A DNA stretch of 64,000 nucleotides, from NCBI RefSeq assembly GCF_013179735.1, contig NZ_JABMEG010000002.1, positions 434,001 through 498,000 of the forward strand, read 5' to 3'. The notes below the pieces were generated by a model. It searched no databases, was not told the origin of the DNA, and saw nothing but the letters and a program-made list of their open reading frames with translations. The DNA comes from Permianibacter fluminis (lineage in GTDB: Bacteria; Pseudomonadota; Gammaproteobacteria; Enterobacterales; Permianibacteraceae). Made by a program: the position numbers and the translations under genes. Shown piece after piece: positions 19,745-29,357 of this stretch. Each line of letters opens with the position of its first letter. Position 1 is the stretch's first letter.

Positions 19745-20986
19745 ATGAACGACAGTATCCGCACCAGTGATTACCTGCTGATGGCGTTGGCCGCTTTGCG
19801 CGGCAATCCGATGCGCAGCTTGCTGACCACGCTCGGTATCGTGTTTGGCGTGGCCTCACTGATTGCGATGATGGCGATCGGCAACGGCGCTACCGCGCGT
19901 ATCGACAAGCTGATACAGAGTTTCGGCAGCAACACGCTGACAGTGACCTCGGGTTCGGCGCAAACCGGCGGTGTCCGGATGGGCGCGGGCAGCAAACCGA
20001 CGCTGCGCGCGCGCGACGCCGACGCCATTCTGCGCGAGGCAGAAGGCGTGCTGGCTGTGTCGCCGCAGCTCAACAGCAGTGGTCAATTGATTGCCGGCAA
20101 TCTGAATTGGTCCAGTCAGGTACAAGGCGTCACGTCCGCGCATCTCGACGTCGCCAATTGGGCTTTGGCCGAGGGCCGCTGGCTGGAGCCGGCTGACGGT
20201 CGCGGTGCCGCGCGTGTTGCCGTGCTGGGCCAGACCGTTGCCCGGGAATTGTTTCCGGATCGCAGTCCCATCGGCGAATCGCTACGCATCAACCGCAGCA
20301 ATTTCACCGTCATTGGTGTTCTGGTAGCCAAGGGCCAGACCTCATTTGGCCGTGATCAGGATGACGTGGTGTTCGTGCCGATCGAAACCGTGCGGCGTCA
20401 TCTGCTCGGTGATCCGTTGATGGCCGATGCCGTCGGCAGCATGCTGGTCAAGGCCGCCGATGGCGTCAATCTGGATGAACTCCAGCTCAGCCTTGGCGAG
20501 ATCCTGCGCCAGAGTCACCGACTCAGTGCCAATGCCGATGATGATTTTCAAATCCGCAATTTCGCCCAGACTGTGGCCGCCCGTAGTGAAACCCTGCGCA
20601 TCATGACCGGCTTTCTGGCCATGGTCGCCGGTATTGCCTTGCTGGTCGGCGGTATTGGCATCATGAACATCATGCTGGTGACGGTCACCGAGCGCACCAA
20701 AGAAATCGGTTTGCGGATGGCGGTGGGCGCCGCGCCGCGGGCAATTTTGCTGCAGTTTGTGATCGAGGCCGGCTTGCTGGCGCTCGCCGGTGGTGTGATC
20801 GGTGTGCTGCTCGGTGCATTGGCCGCCTGGGCGGCAGGCAAGGCCACCGGCATGGATGTCATTATTGACAGCGGTAGTGTTTTGCTTGGCACTCTGTCGT
20901 CCATTGCGACCGGTTTGTTCTTCGGCTATTACCCGGCGCTGCGGGCATCGCGGCTGAGTCCGATGGAAGCGCTGCGCAGCGAATAA
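19745..20986 (+). CDS. MacB-type ABC transporter permease
   Basis: 413 residues. One N-terminal membrane helix is followed by a large periplasmic MacB core domain (about residues 45-280) and an FtsX domain with three helices near the C-terminus (VGGIGIMNIMLVTVTERTKEIGLR is its classic signature). GAGGAG stands just before the ATG. The short leader from 19706 to 19744 carries a duplicated GCATGAGG-GCTCG unit. With the adaptor it should form a tripartite exporter or mechanotransmission pump for peptides, lipids or antibiotics; the substrate is not deducible. Confidence 0.93.
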   Translation: MNDSIRTSDYLLMALAALRGNPMRSLLTTLGIVFGVASLIAMMAIGNGATARIDKLIQSFGSNTLTVTSGSAQTGGVRMGAGSKPTLRARDADAILREAEGVLAVSPQLNSSGQLIAGNLNWSSQVQGVTSAHLDVANWALAEGRWLEPADGRGAARVAVLGQTVARELFPDRSPIGESLRINRSNFTVIGVLVAKGQTSFGRDQDDVVFVPIETVRRHLLGDPLMADAVGSMLVKAADGVNLDELQLSLGEILRQSHRLSANADDDFQIRNFAQTVAARSETLRIMTGFLAMVAGIALLVGGIGIMNIMLVTVTERTKEIGLRMAVGAAPRAILLQFVIEAGLLALAGGVIGVLLGALAAWAAGKATGMDVIIDSGSVLLGTLSSIATGLFFGYYPALRASRLSPMEALRSE

Positions 20987-21307
20987 TGCGGCGCAAGGTT
21001 GCCCGCGCGTGGAGGTCTGCTGCGCACTTTTTTGTTTTTTATTTCCGCGAATGGTCGGCGCGTGCAGCGCCAAATTGCTGCACGTTGTCGCACACTTTGT
21101 GCGGCAAATGTGAAGTTCAGCGAAATCGCGGGTCACGGCCGCCTCGGCACTGAACCTCAGCGCCAGTGTACGGACAAAGCTCCGGTTTGATATCTCCCGA
21201 CAGGCAATGCGTACTTGCTGATGTTGCATCAGCGATGGCGGCAGGCGTTTGCCTGAATTTCGAGACGGTGTCAGTGGGCTCTGGATGCGACGAGACATGA
21301 CAACACA
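20987..21307. other. Non-coding gap between the MacB-type permease and the HAF protein
   Basis: No convincing gene. Two T-rich runs (21028-21042) follow a GCTGCGCAC segment that could pair weakly with the permease gene end, a possible poor terminator. Further on are two hairpins, CGTGCAG / CTGCACG (21061-21084) and CGCACA / TGTGCG (21089-21103), neither with a T run. Confidence 0.4.
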
Positions 21308-22669
21308 ATGAAAAATTCTTTTGGTTTGCTCAGGCAAGCGCGTAGAGGCAGGCGACTTGGCAATGACCTTGGGCCGATGCTTGGACCAATGATTGGGCCG
21401 GCGCGGGGAGCGCTGCTTGGAATGGTGCTGATGCTGGCCAGCATGACAGCATCGGCGCAGAAATATCAGGTAATTGATCTGGGCCAGTTGTCGGGTGGTT
21501 CGGTGACGGTTTATGACCTCAACTCGGCTGGCATCGCGGTCGGTGCCGCCAGCGGGTCGACGTTTGGCTGGCACGGATTTCGTTGGCAAGACGGGTTGAT
21601 GACCGATCTTGGCGAGCTCGACGGTGGCAGCAGTTACGCTACTGCCATCAACGCCGACGGCGACATCGTCGGTGCAGCGTATCGGATTACCACCGCGGCG
21701 ACCGATGACAGTGCTGCGGTGACGCAGTTGCGCGCCGTGCTGCTGCCAAGCGGTATCAGTGAATTCACCGAGCTGCCGAGTCCCGAGCAGACCGTCACGG
21801 AAATGAAAGCGCTCGACATCGACGATGCCGGCAATGTGGTCGGTTACGTCTATGCCGACATGGCGGATTCCGGTTATGCCTATCGCGGCTTTGTCTGGCA
21901 ACCCGATACCGGTTTGACGCAGGTGGCAGGTGTGCTGGAAGACGGTGGCAGCAGCGCGCTGCGCGGTGTCAACGCCGCGCGTTTGCAAGCGGTCGGCTAT
22001 GCCAGTCAAAGCGGCTATGTGCATGCTGTCCGTATCGACACCAGCAATCCCAACGTGTTGTCGGATTTGGGAACGCTCGGTGGCAACAGCAGTCAGGGCG
22101 CGGCGCTCAATGATGCCGGCGTTGTGGTGGGCTGGGCCAGCACGGCGAGTGATGCCAGCACCGAAGGTTTTTATTTGCCGGCTGCCGGCGACATGCAGGG
22201 CATTGGTCAGCTCGACAGTACTTTCCAGTACAGCAAGGCGACCGATATCAACAATGCCGGCTTGCTGGTCGGTAGCGCCCAGTCCAACACCGGCACCGTG
22301 ATTTATCATGCCGTTGTTTACGATACTGCGGCCAACAATCCCGGCCTGCAGGATTTGAACGCGCTGATCGATTGCAACAGTGACAGCAATGAACGCTGGA
22401 CGCTGACCGAAGCCACCGCCATCAATGATCAAGGCCAGATTGTCGGCTATGGCGCCAAAGCGGGCGTGACGCGTGCGTTTCTGCTCAACCCGGTCAATGA
22501 CAACAGCGACGTGATCAGTTGTGCCGAAGCCGATGCCGCCTCCTACCAGAATGCTGGCGGTGGTGGTGCGCAGGCACCGGGTGAATGGTTGTTGCTGGCG
22601 CTGTTGTTGTTAGCGAAGTTGGGATGGTCGCGATGGGAGCCGATATGGCGGCGTCGTGTTCGGTTGTAG
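21308..22669 (+). CDS. HAF-repeat extracellular protein (DUF3466-like) with C-terminal anchor
   Basis: 453 residues. A long signal region (MVLMLASMTASA) is followed by a beta-propeller-like array of seven or so units with the pattern aLNxxGxxVG: DLNSAGIAVG, AINADGDIVG, DIDDAGNVVG, ALNDAGVVVG, DINNAGLLVG and AINDQGQIVG are clear. This is the HAF repeat known from secreted proteins of unknown function. The end reads GGGGAQAPGEW, LLLALLLL, then an Arg-rich tail, resembling GlyGly-CTERM-type sorting signals. It is probably exported and surface-linked. No ligand is known, and it is not clearly in the same transcript as the ABC genes. Confidence 0.82.
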   Translation: MKNSFGLLRQARRGRRLGNDLGPMLGPMIGPARGALLGMVLMLASMTASAQKYQVIDLGQLSGGSVTVYDLNSAGIAVGAASGSTFGWHGFRWQDGLMTDLGELDGGSSYATAINADGDIVGAAYRITTAATDDSAAVTQLRAVLLPSGISEFTELPSPEQTVTEMKALDIDDAGNVVGYVYADMADSGYAYRGFVWQPDTGLTQVAGVLEDGGSSALRGVNAARLQAVGYASQSGYVHAVRIDTSNPNVLSDLGTLGGNSSQGAALNDAGVVVGWASTASDASTEGFYLPAAGDMQGIGQLDSTFQYSKATDINNAGLLVGSAQSNTGTVIYHAVVYDTAANNPGLQDLNALIDCNSDSNERWTLTEATAINDQGQIVGYGAKAGVTRAFLLNPVNDNSDVISCAEADAASYQNAGGGGAQAPGEWLLLALLLLAKLGWSRWEPIWRRRVRL

Positions 22670-22731
22670 ATGTTTGAGCCGTAAACGCCGTCCCGCGATC
22701 GGGGGCGCAGGCAAGACGGAGATCATCAAGT

Positions 22732-22812
22732 TCAATACATCCAGGTGAACTGAAAGCGCGTATCACGGTCAGTACTGCCGTCAAAGTAACCGTCAGTGTC
22801 ATCTGCAGCAAC
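22732..22812 (-). pseudogene. Possible remnant of an outer-membrane protein C-terminus
   Basis: On the minus strand a stop at 22732 is preceded by codons reading ADDTDGYFDGS, then TDRDTRFQFTWMY. Alternating polar and aromatic residues ending in a terminal aromatic are typical of the last strand of an outer-membrane beta-barrel. Upstream of about 22812 the frame loses this character (PARRTRVAA) and there is no start. I infer a leftover gene end at the boundary of the interposed block; chance is not excluded. Confidence 0.3.
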
Positions 22813-22950
22813 GCGAGTGCGGCGAGCCGGGCGGCAGGAAGCGGGTAGCAACAGACCCTGTTACAAAGCCGCCGGTGTTGGCAACGTGGGCTCGCCCTAT
22901 GCTATGGCACGCGGCTGTATCGGCCGTTCTTCGTTTGATCAGGGCACGTC

Positions 22951-23694
22951 ATGGAACCGAACTCGCAACAATCGACTCGCAGCAAAACCGAAGGCCAGGC
23001 CAACTCCTTACCGACGCGAGAAGTCGTCCGCTGCGAAGGCGTCAGCCAGCGCGTGCCAACCAGTGAAGGGCCACTCGATATCCTGACCGACATCAATCTG
23101 GCGATACAGTCCGGTGAGTCGGTGGCGATTGTCGGCGCCTCGGGCTCTGGCAAATCGACCTTGCTCGGTTTGCTGGCCGGGCTCGATACCCCCAGTCACG
23201 GTGATATCTGGCTCGATGGCGAGCCGCTGCGCGCGCTCAATGAAGACAGCCGGGCGGCGCTACGCGCCCGCAAAGTCGGTTTTGTCTTTCAATCCTTTCA
23301 TTTGTTGCCGGCGCTCAGTGCGCTGGAAAACGTCATGCTGCCGCTGGAGATTGCCGGTGTCAGCGAGGCCGAGGCGACTGCGCGGCAGTGGCTGGATCGG
23401 GTCGGGCTTGGCAGTCGCTTGTCGCACTCGCCGCGGCAACTGTCCGGTGGTGAGCAACAACGCGTGGCGATTGCCCGTGCGTTTGCCACCCAGCCTGCGA
23501 TTCTGTTTGCCGATGAGCCCACCGGCAATCTGGATCGCGCTACCGGTGCTCGCATCATTGAGTTGTTGTTTGCCCTGAACGCCGAACAAGGCACCACGCT
23601 GGTGTTGGTCACTCACGATGATGCCCTTGCCCGTCGTTGTCAGCACCGGTTGATGCTGGCTGCCGGACGGCTGGTAACGGAGGTGACAGCGTGA
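22951..23694 (+). CDS. ybbA: YbbA-like ABC transporter ATP-binding protein
   Basis: 247 residues. Walker A is GASGSGKSTLLGLL, the signature LSGGEQQRVAIARAF and Walker B ILFADEPTGNLDRATG. It belongs to the LolD/YbbA group, which energises FtsX-type permeases. Its stop overlaps the GTG start of the large permease, as in ybbA-ybbP. In many species this pair is divergent from tesA, which here lies 8.8 kb to the left. The 281-bp gap before it holds only the possible outer-membrane gene remnant. Confidence 0.9.
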   Translation: MEPNSQQSTRSKTEGQANSLPTREVVRCEGVSQRVPTSEGPLDILTDINLAIQSGESVAIVGASGSGKSTLLGLLAGLDTPSHGDIWLDGEPLRALNEDSRAALRARKVGFVFQSFHLLPALSALENVMLPLEIAGVSEAEATARQWLDRVGLGSRLSHSPRQLSGGEQQRVAIARAFATQPAILFADEPTGNLDRATGARIIELLFALNAEQGTTLVLVTHDDALARRCQHRLMLAAGRLVTEVTA

Positions 23695-26252
23695 AGCGCG
23701 AATCGCCGGAATTGGTAGCGACGGCGGCGCCGGTTCCTGCACCGAAAAAAACGCTGTCATCGAAACGCGGATTGGCCCGACTGGCGTTGACCAGTTTGCG
23801 CCGCGAGTGGCGCAGCAGCGAGATTCGGGTGTTGCTGCTGGCGCTGGCGATCGGTATCGGCAGTGTCAGTACCACTGGGTTTCTGAGTGATCGACTGGAC
23901 CGTGCCATCACGGAACGCGGCGGTGATTTTCTGGGGGCCGATGCCCAGCTGAGCTCACCCAATCCGATCGAACCGGAGCTGCTGAATCCCGGCAGTTTGC
24001 AGCACAGTTCCGGCTTGGAATTTGCCAGCATGCTGGCCAAGGGCGATGCCTTTCAGCTGGCCAGCGTTCGCGCCATTGACAGCCATTATCCCTTGCGCGG
24101 AAAAGTGGTGATTGCACCCGATGTGGCCGACCCCGGCCAAGTGCAAAAAGCCCAGCCGAACGCGGGAGAAATTTATGTCGATGGCCAGTTGCTGCCGCTG
24201 CTGAATGTCGCGGTCGGTGATCGCGTTGAAGTCGGTGCGGCCGAGTTTCGCATCGCTGGCATTATCAAGGATGAGCCGGGCCGCGCTGGTGCCGTATTTG
24301 GGCTGGCACCGCGGGTTTTCATGCGTTTTGACGAAGTAGCGAAAACCGAAATCGTGCAGCCGGGCAGCCGGGTCACCTGGCTCTATTATTACGCCGGCGA
24401 GCCCGAGGCGATTGCCGCGTTTGTCAACGACAGCAAGCCAAAGCTGACCAGCAGCCAGCGCCTGATTGGCGGCCGGGAAGGTTCCGAAGCGGTCAGCGGC
24501 GCATTCGCCCGCACCAGCAAATTTGGTGCGCTCGGCGGCCTCGTGAGCTTGCTGATGGCGACGCTGGCGGTAGCGTTGGCGGCGCGCCGTTATGCGTTGC
24601 GCCATTTTGATCAAGCGGCACTGATGCGTTGCTTTGGTCTTGCCAGTGTCGAGCTGCGCAATTTCTACGCCTTGCAATTGTTGTTGCTTGGGCTGCTCGG
24701 CTCCGCGCTCGGTTTGCTGATTGGCTATGTCGGCCATTGGGTGCTGCTGCAGTCGTTTGCGCCGGATCTTGCCGAGCAACTGCCACCGGTCAGTCTGGCG
24801 CCGGTCATTGCCGGTTTCGGTAGTGGCTTGTTGGCGCTTTCCGGCGCGGCCTTGCCGTCGTTGCTACGACTGGCGCAGGTGCCGCCGTTACGTGTATTGC
24901 GCCGGGAATTGACGCCGTTGACCCGTGGTGCCTGGTCGCTGGTGTTGCTCAGTTGCCTGCTGCTCTTAGTGCTCTGCTGGTGGTATGCCGGCAGCGTCAA
25001 GATGGTGGCAATTTTTGTCGGCGCGCTGTCGGTATTTGCGCTGCTTTTGTGGGGCATTTCGCTGCTGGCCCTGCAGAGTGGCCAACTGCTGCGGCGGCTG
25101 TCACCGGGCGCCTTGCGCTTTGGCATTGCCCAGTTGCTGCGCCATCGTTATGCCGCCAGTGTGCAGCTCGGCGCCTTTGCGCTGGCGCTGCTGTTGATGG
25201 GCTCGGTGGCGCTGGTGCGCACGGATCTGATCGACAGTTGGCAGCAGCAATTGCCGGTCGATGCGCCGAATCATTTTCTGGTCAACATCACGCCGGAACA
25301 ACAGCCGGCGGTGAACGCGTTTCTGACCGAACGCAAGCTGAGCGTGTCGCGTAGCTACGCCATGGTGCGCGGTCGCCTGACCAGCAAGGCGGGCAAACCC
25401 ATCGAGGAGATGGTGCCGGATGGCGCGCGCGAAGATAACTCGCTGCGGCGTGAACTGAATCTGACCTGGAGCGAGGAGCTGCCGGCCAACAACACCGTCA
25501 CCGACGGCGTCTGGTTCCGCAGCGCGGTGTCGGCATCGGCGCCGGAAATTTCCATCGAAGACAAGCTGGCGAAACGGCTCGGCGTGCAGCTGGGTGATGC
25601 GCTGACCTTTCACATTGCCGACCGCGATATCACCGCCACGGTAACCAGCCTGCGCGAAGTGAAATGGGATTCGATGCAGCCGAATTTCTTCGTGATCTTT
25701 TCCCCGGGCGCGCTGGAAAGTTTTCCGGCGAGCTATGTCTCGGCGATGTTCGTGCCGGCGACCGATTTGACCACGCTGCCGGCGTTTGTCCATGCCTTCC
25801 CGACGGTCACCGTGATCTCGCTGGACCGGGTCATTCGCGAGGTCCAGCAGGTCATCGCCCAGGTGGTCGTGGCGGTCGAATTGCTGTTGTCCTTCCTGTT
25901 ACTGTCCGGGGTCGCCGTGCTGATTGCCGCCTTGCTGGCCAGCCTGGATGAGCGCCGGCGGGAGGCCGTGGTGCTGCGGACGCTGGGCGCCAGCCGGGCC
26001 TTTTTGCAGCGCAGCCTGCTCGCGGAATTCCTCTTGCTGGGGCTGCTGGCGGGCTTGCTGGCGGCCGGCGGCACCGAAGGCGTCGCAGCCCTGATCAACG
26101 ACCAAGTCTTTGATTTATCAGCACGTTTCCATCCCTGGCTGTGGTGGGTGTCGCCGCTGATCGGCATGGTCATCGTCGCCAGTGCCGGTACGTTGGCGAC
26201 CCGCCGGATCCAACAGGTCAGTCCGGCCATTGCTCTGCGCGAAACGGCCTGA
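23691..26252 (+). CDS. ybbP: YbbP-like FtsX-family ABC permease
   Basis: About 853 residues. I start at the GTG at 23691 because AACGGAGGTGA precedes it by 7 bp and GTGA overlaps the ybbA stop; an earlier in-frame ATG at 23637 would overlap by 58 bp. It has an N-terminal helix (IRVLLLALAIGIGSV), a periplasmic domain, a first FtsX set of four helices (about residues 280-420), further helices, a second periplasmic domain and a second FtsX set at the C-terminus (VAVELLLSFLLLSGVAVLIAAL onward). The plan is that of YbbP. Its role is unproven; lipid, toxin or ester export is suggested by its common link with TesA. Confidence 0.9.
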   Translation: MKRESPELVATAAPVPAPKKTLSSKRGLARLALTSLRREWRSSEIRVLLLALAIGIGSVSTTGFLSDRLDRAITERGGDFLGADAQLSSPNPIEPELLNPGSLQHSSGLEFASMLAKGDAFQLASVRAIDSHYPLRGKVVIAPDVADPGQVQKAQPNAGEIYVDGQLLPLLNVAVGDRVEVGAAEFRIAGIIKDEPGRAGAVFGLAPRVFMRFDEVAKTEIVQPGSRVTWLYYYAGEPEAIAAFVNDSKPKLTSSQRLIGGREGSEAVSGAFARTSKFGALGGLVSLLMATLAVALAARRYALRHFDQAALMRCFGLASVELRNFYALQLLLLGLLGSALGLLIGYVGHWVLLQSFAPDLAEQLPPVSLAPVIAGFGSGLLALSGAALPSLLRLAQVPPLRVLRRELTPLTRGAWSLVLLSCLLLLVLCWWYAGSVKMVAIFVGALSVFALLLWGISLLALQSGQLLRRLSPGALRFGIAQLLRHRYAASVQLGAFALALLLMGSVALVRTDLIDSWQQQLPVDAPNHFLVNITPEQQPAVNAFLTERKLSVSRSYAMVRGRLTSKAGKPIEEMVPDGAREDNSLRRELNLTWSEELPANNTVTDGVWFRSAVSASAPEISIEDKLAKRLGVQLGDALTFHIADRDITATVTSLREVKWDSMQPNFFVIFSPGALESFPASYVSAMFVPATDLTTLPAFVHAFPTVTVISLDRVIREVQQVIAQVVVAVELLLSFLLLSGVAVLIAALLASLDERRREAVVLRTLGASRAFLQRSLLAEFLLLGLLAGLLAAGGTEGVAALINDQVFDLSARFHPWLWWVSPLIGMVIVASAGTLATRRIQQVSPAIALRETA

Positions 26253-26323
26253 GTGAGGCCGGGGCATTGGCGGAACGGCCGCAAACCGCTATGGTAAAAA
26301 AAGCACAAGGGTGATCGGGTTGC

Positions 26324-26352
26324 TTGACCACGGGCAGTCCGACCCCTATAAA
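26324..26352 (+). promoter_or_regulatory. Sigma-70 promoter of topA
   Basis: The -35 TTGACC and -10 TATAAA are 17 bp apart, close to consensus. Predicted transcription starts near 26359, giving a leader of about 150 nt before the topA ATG at 26511. Confidence 0.75.
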
Positions 26353-26353
26353 G

Positions 26354-26481
26354 CCCCGCCTGTGGGGTAGTGTTGGCGGCAAGCAGCCGCGCCAGTTTCC
26401 AGTGTCTTTCCTGCTGCCGGTTCGATTCCGGCGGCCATATAAAGGAAGGAACTGACCTTTACGCCCGGCCTGATGCCGGGC
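26354..26481 (+). promoter_or_regulatory. Structured leader of topA
   Basis: Successive hairpins are CCCC / GGGG (26354-26367), GCGGC / GCCGC (26376-26390), GCCGG-TTCGATT-CCGGC (26416-26432, shaped like a tRNA T arm) and GCCCGGC-CTGAT-GCCGGGC (26463-26481). The last stands 29 nt before the start codon and lacks a full T run. The leader could act in attenuation or messenger stability; no known riboswitch is recognised. Confidence 0.45.
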
Positions 26482-26510
26482 TTTACGTTACCGGGAAAAC
26501 CGAAACCGTC

Positions 26511-29324
26511 ATGTCAAAATCGCTGGTCATTGTGGAGTCGCCGGCCAAGGCCAAGACCATCAACAAATACCTCGGCAAGGATTTCATTGTGAAATCCAGC
26601 GTCGGCCATGTCCGCGATCTACCCACCGGCGCCAAAACCGAAGAAGAAGTCGCGGAAAAGAAGGCCGCAAAGAAAGCCGCGCCGAAAAGCAAAGCCTTGG
26701 CCATCGATCCGAAACTCAAAGAGCGCATCAAACTGTTTGAACGGATGGGCATCAATCCGGAGAAAGGCTGGGATGCCCGTTACCAGATTCTTCCCGGCAA
26801 AGAAAAAGTCATCAAGGATCTGAAAGAAGCGGCCGAGAAAGTCGACACCGTTTATCTGGCAACCGACTTGGATCGCGAAGGGGAGGCCATTGCCTGGCAT
26901 CTGCGCGAGATCATCGGCGGCGAACCCAAGCGCTTCAAGCGCGTGGTGTTCAACGAAATCACCAAGAAAGCCATTCAGGAAGCGTTCGCCGATCCGGGCG
27001 AGCTCGACATGAATTACGTCAACGCCCAGCAGGCCCGTCGTTTTCTCGACCGCGTTGTCGGTTACATGGTGTCGCCGCTGCTGTGGAAGAAAGTCGCGCG
27101 CGGTTTGTCGGCCGGCCGGGTGCAATCGGTGGCGGTGCGCTTGGTGGCCGAGCGCGAGCGCGAGATCCGCGCCTTCATTCCGGAAGAATATTGGGATGTG
27201 CACGCCCGCCTGACTTGTGAAAGCAAGGGTTCGGGCAAAGGCGACGTGACGATGGAAGTCGCCAAAGAAGGCGGCAAGGAATTCCGGCCGACCAACGAAG
27301 CCGATACCAAAGTCGCGCTCGGCAAGTTGGAAAAAGCCAGCATTGTCATCAGCAAACGTGAAGACAAACCGAGCAAATCCACACCGAATGCGCCGTTCAC
27401 CACCTCAACGCTGCAGCAAGCCGCCAGCAACCGGATGGGGTTCACCGTCAAGAAAACCATGACGCTGGCGCAGCGCCTGTACGAAGCTGGCCACATCACT
27501 TATATGCGTACCGACAGCACCAATTTGTCGGAAGACGCGCTGCATTCGGTGCGCGAATTCATCCACAAGGAATTCGGCGAAAAATATCTGCCGCCGCGCG
27601 CGCATTACTACAGCAGCAAGGAAGGCGCGCAGGAAGCGCACGAAGCCATTCGTCCGACCAACGTCCAGATCAAGCCGGGCGCGCTGTCAGACATGGAAGA
27701 AGACGCACAGAAGCTGTATCAGTTGATTTGGCGGCAATTCGTCGCCTGCCAGATGACCAATGCTGAGTACGACACCACCGGCATCTCGGCAATGGCTGGC
27801 AACTTTGAATTGCGGGTGCGCGGCCGGGTGCTGCGTTTCGATGGCTGGACCCGGGTGCTGCCGCCGCAGAAGAAGAGCGACGAAGACGTCGAGCTGCCGG
27901 ATCTGAAGGAAGGCGACAAGCTGACCCTGAACGAATTGTTGCCGAAGCAGCATTTCACCAAACCGACTGCGCGCTTCACCGAAGCCACGTTGGTGCGCGA
28001 GCTGGAAAAGCGCGGCATTGGCCGGCCGTCGACCTATGCGGCGATTATCTCGACCATTCAGGATCGCGGTTATGTCTCGCTCAAGCAGCGCCGCTTCTAC
28101 GCCGAAAAAATGGGCGAGATCGTTACCGATCGCTTGGTTGAATCGTTCAGCAACCTGCTCGATTACAGCTTCACCGCGCAAATGGAAGAGCAGCTTGACG
28201 TAGTCGCGCAAGGCGAAGCTGACTGGAAAGGCACGCTCGATACCTTCTACGCCGATTTCGTCAAGAAACTGGAAGCCGCCGAGGGTGACCGCGGTGGCAT
28301 GCGCTGGTCACAACCGGTCGAAACCAGCATTGCCTGCCCGGATTGCGGCCGCGCGATGGCGATTCGTACCGCCACCACCGGCGTCTTCCTCGGTTGCACC
28401 GGCTTCAACCTGCCGCCGAAAGAACGCTGCAAGAAAACCATCAACCTGCTCAGTGCCGACGAAGTTGTCTCGACCGAAGATGACGAGGCCGAAGCGCTGG
28501 AGCTGCGCGCCAAGAAGCGCTGCCCGAAATGCGGCACCGCGATGTCGGCCTACATGGTCGATGAAGGCCGCAAGCTGCACGTCTGCGGCAACAATCCGGA
28601 ATGCGATGGCTATGTCATCGAGCAGGGCTCGTTCCGCCTGAAAGGCTACGAAGGCCCGATCATCCAGTGCGAAAAATGCAGCAGCGACATGCAGCTGAAA
28701 GTGGGCCGCTTTGGCAAGTACTTTGGTTGCACCAATGCCAGCTGCGGCAACACCCGCAAGCTGCTGCGCAACGGTCAGGCAGCGCCGCCGCGTGAAGACC
28801 CGATACCGATGCCGCATCTCAAATGCGACAAGGCCGATGACCATTATATTTTGCGTGATGGCGCCGCCGGCCTGTTCCTGGCTGCCAGCAAGTTCCCGAA
28901 AATCCGGGAAACCCGGCCGCCGAAAATCAGCGAACTGAAAACGGTCAAGGACAAGCTGCACGAGAAATTCCAGTACCTGTTGAAAGCGCCGGAAAGTGAT
29001 CCGGACGGCAATCCGACCGTGCTGCGGTTCTCGCGCAAGAGTGGCGTCCAGTTTGTTGCCAGTGAAAAAGACGGCAAGCAAACCGGTTGGACCGCGTTCT
29101 GTCTGGATGGTAAATGGCAGCAGAAAGCCGCCGATGAAGCCGACGAGGCCAAACCGGTAAAAGCGGCTAAAGCTGATGCAACGGCCGCGCCCAAGGTTGA
29201 AGCGAAGGCCAAAGCGCCGGCCAAGCCGAAAGCGGCAACCAAGGCAAAAGCGGTCGCGAAGGAAAATGCGGTGGTGAAGGAGAAAGCGGCCGCCAAACCC
29301 AAGAAAGCTGCAGCGAAGACATAG
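26511..29324 (+). CDS. topA: DNA topoisomerase I
   Basis: This type IA topoisomerase relaxes negative supercoils. 937 residues from the ATG at 26511 ([20 protein letters not shown], the classic start); the longer frame upstream is leader. The Toprim domain carries [17 protein letters not shown], and the active Tyr331 is in [13 protein letters not shown]. Three Cys4 zinc fingers lie at about residues 606-750 ([24 protein letters not shown]), then further zinc-ribbon-like repeats. From about residue 880 a Lys/Ala-rich tail resembles histone H1, like the small protein encoded at 35562-36359; such tails are known to help DNA binding in actinobacterial TopA. Confidence 0.98.
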   Translation: MSKSLVIVESPAKAKTINKYLGKDFIVKSSVGHVRDLPTGAKTEEEVAEKKAAKKAAPKSKALAIDPKLKERIKLFERMGINPEKGWDARYQILPGKEKVIKDLKEAAEKVDTVYLATDLDREGEAIAWHLREIIGGEPKRFKRVVFNEITKKAIQEAFADPGELDMNYVNAQQARRFLDRVVGYMVSPLLWKKVARGLSAGRVQSVAVRLVAEREREIRAFIPEEYWDVHARLTCESKGSGKGDVTMEVAKEGGKEFRPTNEADTKVALGKLEKASIVISKREDKPSKSTPNAPFTTSTLQQAASNRMGFTVKKTMTLAQRLYEAGHITYMRTDSTNLSEDALHSVREFIHKEFGEKYLPPRAHYYSSKEGAQEAHEAIRPTNVQIKPGALSDMEEDAQKLYQLIWRQFVACQMTNAEYDTTGISAMAGNFELRVRGRVLRFDGWTRVLPPQKKSDEDVELPDLKEGDKLTLNELLPKQHFTKPTARFTEATLVRELEKRGIGRPSTYAAIISTIQDRGYVSLKQRRFYAEKMGEIVTDRLVESFSNLLDYSFTAQMEEQLDVVAQGEADWKGTLDTFYADFVKKLEAAEGDRGGMRWSQPVETSIACPDCGRAMAIRTATTGVFLGCTGFNLPPKERCKKTINLLSADEVVSTEDDEAEALELRAKKRCPKCGTAMSAYMVDEGRKLHVCGNNPECDGYVIEQGSFRLKGYEGPIIQCEKCSSDMQLKVGRFGKYFGCTNASCGNTRKLLRNGQAAPPREDPIPMPHLKCDKADDHYILRDGAAGLFLAASKFPKIRETRPPKISELKTVKDKLHEKFQYLLKAPESDPDGNPTVLRFSRKSGVQFVASEKDGKQTGWTAFCLDGKWQQKAADEADEAKPVKAAKADATAAPKVEAKAKAPAKPKAATKAKAVAKENAVVKEKAAAKPKKAAAKT

Positions 29325-29357
29325 TCGCGACAGCGACTGCGCGGTCAGGGGCGTGCC

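Noticed and set aside
20342-22432. Minus-strand open frame of nearly 700 codons opposite the MacB permease and HAF genes
   Set aside because: The composition (His/Arg/Gln-rich) is antisense-like, and the plus-strand genes there have clear domains.
26416-26432. tRNA-like T arm (GCCGG-TTCGATT-CCGGC) above topA
   Set aside because: No matching acceptor stem, anticodon arm or D arm can be drawn around it; the 5' partner of GGCCATA is absent.
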